Positions 6,707-11,440 of a stretch of DNA of 11,440 nucleotides are shown piece after piece. The DNA is from Nitrospira sp. Lineage in GTDB: Bacteria > Nitrospirota > Nitrospiria > Nitrospirales > Nitrospiraceae. The stretch's first letter is position 1; each line of letters opens with the position of its first letter. Made by a program: the position numbers and the translations under genes. The DNA lies in NCBI GenBank assembly GCA_015904045.1, contig JABMDG010000047.1, positions 19,162 to 30,601 on the forward strand, written 5' to 3'. The notes under the pieces were generated by a model, which was not told the DNA's origin, ran no database searches, and saw only the letters and a program-made list of their open reading frames with translations.

Positions 6707-7223
6707 CGGCCTGGGCGGCTTCTCGGCCTCGCCGGATACGGCCCCAGAAGTCGAGTTCCCAGCGAAGATCCATGGCGCTGTTCCAGAGGTCAAACGTGGT
6801 TCCAGGGGTTGCGAAGATCGACGGACCCGGCCGTTGGCCGGTCGCCAACCCTAACCCTGCCAAGGTGTTCTCAGAGACTGCGATGTTGGTGTAAGAACTG
6901 GAGAGGTTCATATGCGGGAAGAGACCGGCTGTCGCGGACATCACAGAGGCGCGGCCTTCGAGGATTCGAGCGACCGCGCGTTTCACATCGTGATTGTGCT
7001 GCAGGGCTCGTTCAACTAATTCAGAAAGTTCGTCATTCTGAAACTCCTTCCACCAAGTAGCTTCTGGCCCCCGATCGGATGAAACTGTGGTCGCGATGGG
7101 AGCGAGTCTGGACCAGCTGTCCGGCGTCTCTGTATGAGGGCGCTGGTAGTTGTCCCCTTGTACACAGGCAGACAGGGTCAATGCCGTGAGGATCATTCCG
7201 AGGGTGGGCGTCGTGCGGCTCAT
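6678..7223 (-). pseudogene. Truncated outer-membrane efflux lipoprotein, NodT family (5' part)
   Basis: The outer-membrane channel of the exporter, cut short. The frame opens with a signal peptide and lipobox LSAC (Cys20), then the family's N-terminal region, and WNSAMDLRWELDFWGRIRRGREAAQA (148-172), the segment that begins the helical domain in NodT/OprM proteins. After residue 172 it runs into the regulator remnant out of frame and stops nine residues later (181 in all, against about 450-500 for the family). The missing residues 173-491 are encoded at 3938-4899, in frame after a repeat of codons 140-172. The ATG overlaps the adaptor stop as ATGA (7220-7223). A product lacking most of the helices and half the barrel strands should not form a channel. 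Confidence 0.88.
6707..6806. repeat. 100-bp perfect direct repeat, copy 2
   Basis: Identical to 4897-4996, in the same orientation and 1,810 bp away. It encodes the last native 33 codons of the truncated outer-membrane protein. Confidence 0.97.
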
Positions 7224-8209
7224 GATGGCTGCTCCAGGGGGAGAACTGGAGACGGTGGTGTTCCGTTGAAGGTGTTTGAGGGGCGCCGTTCAATGAATAC
7301 GTCGACCTGTTGCCCGGCATAGACGGGGAAGGACGGCCGGTCGAATCGATAGATGACTTGCAGTACTCTGGTATCGACGCGTTCCGTGTTCTCACCCGTG
7401 AGCGATTTTTTCGGGATCACGTAGGGTTCGATCCGCACGAAGGTCAGGGGAATTTTCCGATCGGCCAACGATTTGATGGAGGCCGTGCCCCCGGCCTGTG
7501 GCATGACGAGTGGGGCGTTGACTTCGTCAATGTCGGCACGGACTTGTAGTTGCTCAGTTTCGCCGAGCAACATCAAGGGTTCAGCTGATCCCAACGTGGC
7601 GTATTCGCCCGCCCGGACATTGACTTGGAGGATCGTCCCACGTCGTGGAGCACGGACTGTCAGTCGGTCCAAGAGAATCCTGACTTCATCACGCTGAGCC
7701 ATGGCCTGTTTGAGGCTGGCTTGAAGACGCTGGGCGCCGCGTTTGGCCATTTCGAGCGCGTACCAGGTGCGTTTGAGGTCATCCTCGCTCACGGCTCGCT
7801 CATCGTGGACTGATTGGAGCCGGTGCAATTGAGTTTCGAGATCACCGACTTTGTATTTCTGCTCATCAATCTGCGCCTGTAGCGGGGGGATGGCGGCTTC
7901 ACGAGTGAGGAGTTGTGCGCGCAGCTCTCTGTCGTCCAGTTGGAACAGCGGAGCCTGTTCTGCGACCGGGTCGCCGACTTTCACCAACACCTTGATAACC
8001 AATCCGGCGACCGGGGGCGCAACGCGGACGTTTTCGTTCACCGCTTCAATGATGCCTGACGCAGCAACGACCTGTTCGTACGGCGAACGTGGTGGCTCTG
8101 AGATGGGAGTCGGCATCGACTCTTTCTTATTTGCGCCTGTTAAGACCCAGGCGGCAAATCCCACCCCGGCGAGAGCCAGCCAGACGCTCATTCGTTTCAA
8201 GACGATCAC
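7220..8209 (-). CDS. Periplasmic adaptor (membrane fusion protein), DevB/HlyD-like
   Basis: A 329-residue subunit that would bridge the inner-membrane ABC pump and the outer-membrane channel. It has one N-terminal transmembrane anchor (about residues 9-25) and a biotinyl-lipoyl half-motif NVRVAPPVAGLVIKVLVKVGDPV (60-82). A coiled-coil hairpin follows (about 92-178), then the second lipoyl half LTVRAPRRGTILQVNVRAGEYA (183-204) and a beta-barrel domain (about 215-310). A GTG start at 8209 overlaps the ATPase stop as GTGA; an ATG six codons in (8191) is the alternative. The stop overlaps the outer-membrane gene as ATGA. Lipoyl halves flanking a hairpin are the diagnostic order of DevB/MacA/HlyD adaptors. 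Cargo is unknown. Confidence 0.92.
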   Translation of the reverse strand: MIVLKRMSVWLALAGVGFAAWVLTGANKKESMPTPISEPPRSPYEQVVAASGIIEAVNENVRVAPPVAGLVIKVLVKVGDPVAEQAPLFQLDDRELRAQLLTREAAIPPLQAQIDEQKYKVGDLETQLHRLQSVHDERAVSEDDLKRTWYALEMAKRGAQRLQASLKQAMAQRDEVRILLDRLTVRAPRRGTILQVNVRAGEYATLGSAEPLMLLGETEQLQVRADIDEVNAPLVMPQAGGTASIKSLADRKIPLTFVRIEPYVIPKKSLTGENTERVDTRVLQVIYRFDRPSFPVYAGQQVDVFIERRPSNTFNGTPPSPVLPLEQPS

Positions 8210-8934
8210 GCGGTTCCTTCCGGCTGAATGCGTTCAATGTTCGTAATGCGCCCATCCGTCAGATTGGCCATCCGGTCGCCGAAGTGGAAGATGCGGCTGT
8301 CGTGCGTGACCACGATGACGCACCGATCCGGCGATCGCCCCACTTCGCGCAGGAGTTCCATGATTTTCTGCCCGTTCGGTCCGTCTAAGGCGGCGGTCGG
8401 TTCATCGCAGATGAGCAGGCGTGGTTCATTGACCAGGGCCCTGGCAATCGCGACACGCTGCTGCTGACCACCAGAGAGATTCTTGGGAAGAAATTCTGTC
8501 CGGTCTGCCAGCCCGACACGCTCCAGCATCGTTCGCGCTCGACGTATGGCTTCCGGGCGCGGTGTTTGTTGGATCAACAGAGGGACGGCGACGTTTTCCG
8601 CGGCAGTCAGTGCCGGGAGGAGATTGAACTGCTGATACACAAACCCCATCGTTTGGCCACGGAACGTCGTGCGTTTGCTGGATGGGAGTGCGCTGAGTGG
8701 TACACCGAGCACATCGATCTCACCTGCGTCGATGTCGAGGATGCCGGCGATCGCCGATAACAGCGTCGTCTTGCCCCCACCTGACTCGCCGACGAGCAAC
8801 AGCAACTCACCCAGATAAATATCCAGGTCGATGCCTTTCAGGACCGTGGTCTGTGTATCGCCGGTGCCGAACGATTTCACAATGCCACGGGTGCGGACGG
8901 CTGCTGGTTGTGTGTCGTCGCTCATGGCGCTCAC
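8206..8934 (-). CDS. ABC transporter ATP-binding protein, DevA/LolD/MacB class
   Basis: A 242-residue ATPase of the exporter. Walker A is GESGGGKT (49-56), Q-loop Gln101 (YQQFNLLPALT), signature LSGGQ (153-157), Walker B LLICDE (173-178) and switch His211 (VTHD). The QFNLLP and LSGGQQQRVAIARAL segments are typical of the MacB/LolD/DevA class that pairs with FtsX-fold permeases. The GTG at 8934 overlaps the permease stop as GTGA; an ATG at 8925, preceded by GGTGAG, is an equally plausible start. The stop overlaps the adaptor start. Third gene of the operon. Confidence 0.94.
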   Translation of the reverse strand: MSAMSDDTQPAAVRTRGIVKSFGTGDTQTTVLKGIDLDIYLGELLLLVGESGGGKTTLLSAIAGILDIDAGEIDVLGVPLSALPSSKRTTFRGQTMGFVYQQFNLLPALTAAENVAVPLLIQQTPRPEAIRRARTMLERVGLADRTEFLPKNLSGGQQQRVAIARALVNEPRLLICDEPTAALDGPNGQKIMELLREVGRSPDRCVIVVTHDSRIFHFGDRMANLTDGRITNIERIQPEGTA

Positions 8935-10061
8935 CGAAAGACAATCGCTGGTTCAAGCCGAGCGAGTTTGATAATGCTGATCAAGGCGGAAAACGTACAA
9001 ATGCTGAGCAGCGCAATGAGGACCAACAGTAACAATTGCCAGGTTTCGACAAAGGGCAAGTTCCCGCCTCGCGCGGTCAAGAATCCAAAGACCGTCGCAA
9101 GCCCGATGCCGACGCCATAGCCGGTGAGTCCGACGGTGAAGGCCTGGAGCAGAATCATGCGTGCCAGGGTCAAGGTCGAAGTGCCCATGGCCTTGAGGGC
9201 GCCGAACTGCCGGAGGTTTTCCACGGTAAACAGATAAAAGGTTTGTCCCGCGATGGCCATCCCGACGATGAACCCGAGCAGGATTGTCGTCCCGAAGTTG
9301 ATGCCGATCCCGGTGTTTTTGAGCACCCACATGATCGTCTTCAATCCGAAGTCTTCGTCGGTAAATGCGCCAAGGCCGGTCTGGGTGCGGATGCGTTGGA
9401 TCACCTCTTCAACCGGAACACCGTCCTTGGCTTTCGCGAGCACATACGAAAGCGTTCGGCGTTCGCGCGGAACATAGCGGATCGCGCGCTCATAGGTGGT
9501 ATACACGACGGGGACATTCGTGAAGCTCTTCTGGGTTTTTGCGATGGCCACGACGCGGGCGAGTTTATCGTTCAACTCAAAGATGGTCCCCACTGTGACG
9601 ACCGTCGGACCGCCCATCCGTTCCACGGCCCACTGATCGAGGACCACGGCATCCGGTTGCAGAATGTCTTCGAACCGGCCTTCGAGCACTTCAGCCGGAC
9701 GCCCAATCAGTGTCGCTGATTCGAGTCCCGTTAAGGTGATCTGATGATAGGCTCCATTGGCGAGGCGGGCTCGCAAAAGGCCTTTGTAGAGTGGAACCGC
9801 CCATTCCACACCGTCGACACTTCTGACGCGATCCACCGCGGTGCTGGCGATGGGCTTGACTTCATCCACCTGCGCAATGCCGGGATCCGTAACCCAGATG
9901 GGCACATTAAGATTGCTGATACTGGCTTGGGACCACATCATGAGGCCCCAGAAAATAGAACCTTGTTGCACGATCAGCATCACGGCAAAGGTCAACCCAC
10001 AGAGCAACATGAGATATTTGGCGCGATCGCCAAAGAGCATCTTGAGGGCAACGTAGTTCAT
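8931..10061 (-). CDS. ABC transporter permease, DevC-like (FtsX/MacB fold)
   Basis: A 376-residue inner-membrane subunit that would work with the ATPase and adaptor downstream. It has one N-terminal helix (about 18-40), a periplasmic domain of about 200 residues and an FtsX domain with three helices (about 249-275, 293-325 and 340-362). It contains ENLRQFGALKAMG, the cytoplasmic coupling segment of this fold. DevC-type permeases have this single FtsX arrangement and no fused ATPase, unlike MacB. Its first 231 codons are also present, with 12 residue changes, at 4997-5689. It starts in an ATGA overlap with the 137-residue gene and ends in a GTGA overlap with the ATPase. Confidence 0.93.
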   Translation of the reverse strand: MNYVALKMLFGDRAKYLMLLCGLTFAVMLIVQQGSIFWGLMMWSQASISNLNVPIWVTDPGIAQVDEVKPIASTAVDRVRSVDGVEWAVPLYKGLLRARLANGAYHQITLTGLESATLIGRPAEVLEGRFEDILQPDAVVLDQWAVERMGGPTVVTVGTIFELNDKLARVVAIAKTQKSFTNVPVVYTTYERAIRYVPRERRTLSYVLAKAKDGVPVEEVIQRIRTQTGLGAFTDEDFGLKTIMWVLKNTGIGINFGTTILLGFIVGMAIAGQTFYLFTVENLRQFGALKAMGTSTLTLARMILLQAFTVGLTGYGVGIGLATVFGFLTARGGNLPFVETWQLLLLVLIALLSICTFSALISIIKLARLEPAIVFR

Positions 10062-10471
10062 GGTTCTGTCTCGGGGTCCGGATGGTCAGGAGCGTATGCG
10101 ACGACTTTCGGGAGCTGGGGAAGTGTTACCTGGTCATGCCGATGGAAGAAATAGGTGCAGAGGCGGGCGATGGGACAGCCTTGGGATAGCGCTGTTGTCC
10201 AGAACCGCCGCACATGGTCACCGTTCGCCGATTGCTCTTCATCCATAAGCCGAAAGGGCCCCGGAAAGGATTTTGAGAAGGTGATGCCTCTGGCCGCCAA
10301 ACGTTCGGTCAGCCCTTCGGTGAAGAATTCCAACAGGTCGCCGCACCAAGAGAACCGCCTCCCATCCTTGGTTTGTTCACCGGACGGCAGAAGTTCAGCC
10401 TGCCGTGTCGCGAAGTGTTCTTCGATAGTACGGCGGACATATTCGGGAGTCAGAGAAGCATCTGGCTTCAT
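10058..10471 (-). CDS. Unknown 137-residue protein, first gene of the exporter operon
   Basis: I do not recognise this family. The protein is predicted soluble and has no signal peptide. The N-terminal third is helical and charged; the middle has RRFSWCGDLLEFFTEGL; the conserved block TTALSQGCPIARLCTYFFHRHD is rich in Cys/His/aromatic residues; the tail is Pro/Asp-rich. The ATG at 10471 is preferred over an upstream extension to 10588 because that extension crosses the sigma-54 promoter and is not preserved in the second copy. No Shine-Dalgarno precedes the ATG, and the predicted transcription start is only about three bases upstream, so it may be translated from a nearly leaderless mRNA. The stop overlaps the permease start as ATGA, which suggests coupling to the exporter. 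A cytoplasmic partner role is a guess from position. Confidence 0.78.
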   Translation of the reverse strand: MKPDASLTPEYVRRTIEEHFATRQAELLPSGEQTKDGRRFSWCGDLLEFFTEGLTERLAARGITFSKSFPGPFRLMDEEQSANGDHVRRFWTTALSQGCPIARLCTYFFHRHDQVTLPQLPKVVAYAPDHPDPETEP

Positions 10472-10484
10472 GCCGGGAAGGGAG

Positions 10485-10500
10485 AGCAGGGACGATGCCA
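10485..10500 (-). promoter_or_regulatory. Sigma-54 (-24/-12) promoter of the exporter operon
   Basis: The minus strand reads TGGCATCGTCCCTGCT: GG at -24 and GC at -12 with ten bases between, close to the RpoN consensus. The predicted start is near 10474, just before the ATG at 10471. The core is conserved in the copy at 6113-6128, and an EBP gene with probable enhancer sites lies just upstream. Confidence 0.82.
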
Positions 10501-10600
10501 ATTCGGAACATGATCGGTCAGCTACTCGCAAGTACTTGAAACTGGTTGGACAAGTGGGAAGAGCATAGCCGATGAGCGTTACACACAATGCCGAGAAATC

Positions 10601-10645
10601 TGCCGATAGGTTGGCAGATGTAGGGTGGATGCCAATATATGGGCA
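10601..10645. promoter_or_regulatory. Tandem TGCC-N8-GGCA dyads (likely enhancer sites for the EBP)
   Basis: Two 16-bp dyads (10601-10616 and 10630-10645) lie 29 bp apart centre to centre and begin one base after the regulator stop codon. They are centred about 135 and 164 bp upstream of the predicted sigma-54 start site, the usual range for enhancers. Arms are identical in the second copy. The first dyad extends to a 22-base inverted repeat (ATCTGCC...GGCAGAT), but no T-run follows on the minus strand, so an operator is likelier than a terminator. Confidence 0.68.
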
Positions 10646-10646
10646 G

Positions 10647-11440
10647 TTATTTCGAGTGAATTGAGACGCGGCGAATGCCGAGTTTTTTCATTCGGTGTTG
10701 CAGCGTCGAGCGCTTCATCCCCAGGCGGGCTGCGGCGCCATGCTTGCCGGCTAAGACTCCATTGGTCTGACGGAGGGTTTCGAGGATATGGATACGTTCG
10801 GCATCGGCCAACGTACGAGGGGCGACCGCCTTGGTCGTATCCTCATCTGGCGGTGCGAGTTCGTCAATGACGAGAACTGGTTCGCGACTGACGATGACCG
10901 CTCGCTCAATAACGTGCTCCAATTCGCGCACGTTTCCCGGCCAGTCATAGGATGCGAGTGCTTTCAATGTCCCATGAGCGACCCGTGTGATGGCCCGGCG
11001 GTGCCGCTCACTGTATTTCTTCACGAAGTGCCGTGCGAGCGACGGGATGTCCTCGGGCCGCTCCCTGAGCGGCGGAACCCGCACGGGAAAGACGTTCAAT
11101 CGGTAAAAGAGATCTGAGCGAAACTGCCCCTTCTTGACGGCCTGCTCGACATCGACGTTGGTGGCGGCAAGTACGCGCACATTCACCCTGATTGTCTGCG
11201 TGCCGCCGACCCGTTGCAGCTCCTGCGCTTCAATCACCCGCAAAAACTTGGCTTGCAAGTCGAGCGGCAGGTCGCCCACTTCGTCCAGGAAGATGGTGCC
11301 TCCATCGGCCAGCTCGAATCGGCCGATTTTTCGGGCCGTCGCATTCGTGAACGCGCCTTTCTCATGGCCGAATAGCTCGGATTCAATCAAGGTCGGCGGC
11401 AATGCGGCGCAGTTCACCGTAATCAACGGTTTCTCTTTTC
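10647..11440 (-). CDS. Sigma-54-dependent enhancer-binding transcriptional activator (partial, N-terminus outside window)
   Basis: The last 263 residues of a bacterial enhancer-binding protein, an AAA+ ATPase that remodels RpoN holoenzyme. Visible parts are [25 protein letters not shown], the sigma-54-contact loop reading GAFTNA in place of GAFTGA, Walker [14 protein letters not shown] and the [22 protein letters not shown] region. [16 protein letters not shown] and a Fis-type helix-turn-helix ([22 protein letters not shown]) follow. The Walker A and sensory domain lie beyond 11440. The HTH and AAA+ style resemble the FhlA/NorR branch, so a GAF-type sensor is a reasonable guess. It most likely activates the operon at 3938-10471 through the dyads at 10601-10645. 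Its 3' end is duplicated at 6275-6706. Confidence 0.93.
   Translation of the reverse strand, partial: KEKPLITVNCAALPPTLIESELFGHEKGAFTNATARKIGRFELADGGTIFLDEVGDLPLDLQAKFLRVIEAQELQRVGGTQTIRVNVRVLAATNVDVEQAVKKGQFRSDLFYRLNVFPVRVPPLRERPEDIPSLARHFVKKYSERHRRAITRVAHGTLKALASYDWPGNVRELEHVIERAVIVSREPVLVIDELAPPDEDTTKAVAPRTLADAERIHILETLRQTNGVLAGKHGAAARLGMKRSTLQHRMKKLGIRRVSIHSK

Larger units (their letters stand above)
9369..11078 (-). repeat. Native counterpart of the inserted 1,710-bp copy
   Basis: The segment runs from permease codon 231 back to the regulator's AAA+ domain and is present again at 4997-6706 in the same orientation. Homology stops abruptly at both ends, where the other copy meets the 100-bp repeats. 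Confidence 0.93.

Noticed and set aside
9036..9719. Long plus-strand open frame of 227 codons opposite the permease
   Set aside because: It is a shadow of the conserved permease frame; its translation is low-complexity and matches no family.
10472..10588. N-terminal extension of the 137-residue protein to 176 residues
   Set aside because: It crosses the sigma-54 promoter and is not preserved in the homologous copy.
10599..10620. Hairpin after the regulator gene as a terminator
   Set aside because: No U-tract follows, and the TGCC-N8-GGCA pattern is repeated 29 bp away and conserved, which fits an operator better.

Overview
The window looks like chromosomal DNA of a Gram-negative bacterium of moderately high GC. 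The general gene style (stand-alone glycine-rich RRM protein, sigma-54 enhancer-binding regulator, DevBCA-type exporter with a NodT-family outer-membrane partner) would suit Nitrospira or a relative. That taxonomic guess rests on protein style only. I see no tRNA, rRNA, CRISPR array or transposase.

Plus strand, 1-3326. A compact ABC-2 type transporter operon comes first: an ATPase (2-736), a small three-helix membrane protein with a Cys/His-rich tail (752-1168) and a permease (1165-1956). After a 224-base gap comes a 110-residue RRM RNA-binding protein (2181-2513) with a near-perfect Shine-Dalgarno and a strong rho-independent terminator. A 2-oxoglutarate/Fe(II) oxygenase of prolyl-hydroxylase type follows (2652-3326). 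A single-domain response regulator lies convergent to it on the minus strand (3358-3864).

Minus strand, 11440 down to 3938. This is a sigma-54-controlled tripartite exporter locus read right to left. It holds an enhancer-binding protein (EBP) gene whose start is outside the window (10647-11440), two TGCC-N8-GGCA dyads (10601-10645), a -24/-12 promoter (10485-10500), and an operon joined throughout by four-base ATGA/GTGA overlaps. The operon encodes an unknown 137-residue protein, a DevC-like permease, a DevA-like ATPase, a DevB/HlyD-like adaptor and a NodT-family outer-membrane lipoprotein. The dyads and promoter sit where an EBP would need them, about 135-165 bp upstream of the predicted transcription start.

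The outer-membrane gene is split. At its codon 172 the sequence jumps into a 1,710-bp diverged copy (4997-6706) of the front of the same locus (9369-11078): the regulator 3' end, both dyads, the sigma-54 promoter, the whole 137-residue gene and the first 231 codons of the permease. It then returns in frame to the outer-membrane gene at codon 140. A perfect 100-bp direct repeat (4897-4996 and 6707-6806) flanks the inserted copy. Recombination between the two repeats would remove 1,810 bp and restore one continuous 491-codon outer-membrane gene. As it stands the locus encodes a truncated outer-membrane protein and a 583-residue permease/outer-membrane chimera driven by a second copy of the regulated promoter. 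This is either a real rearrangement (possibly a switchable one) or an assembly artefact; the exact 100-bp length keeps the artefact explanation open.
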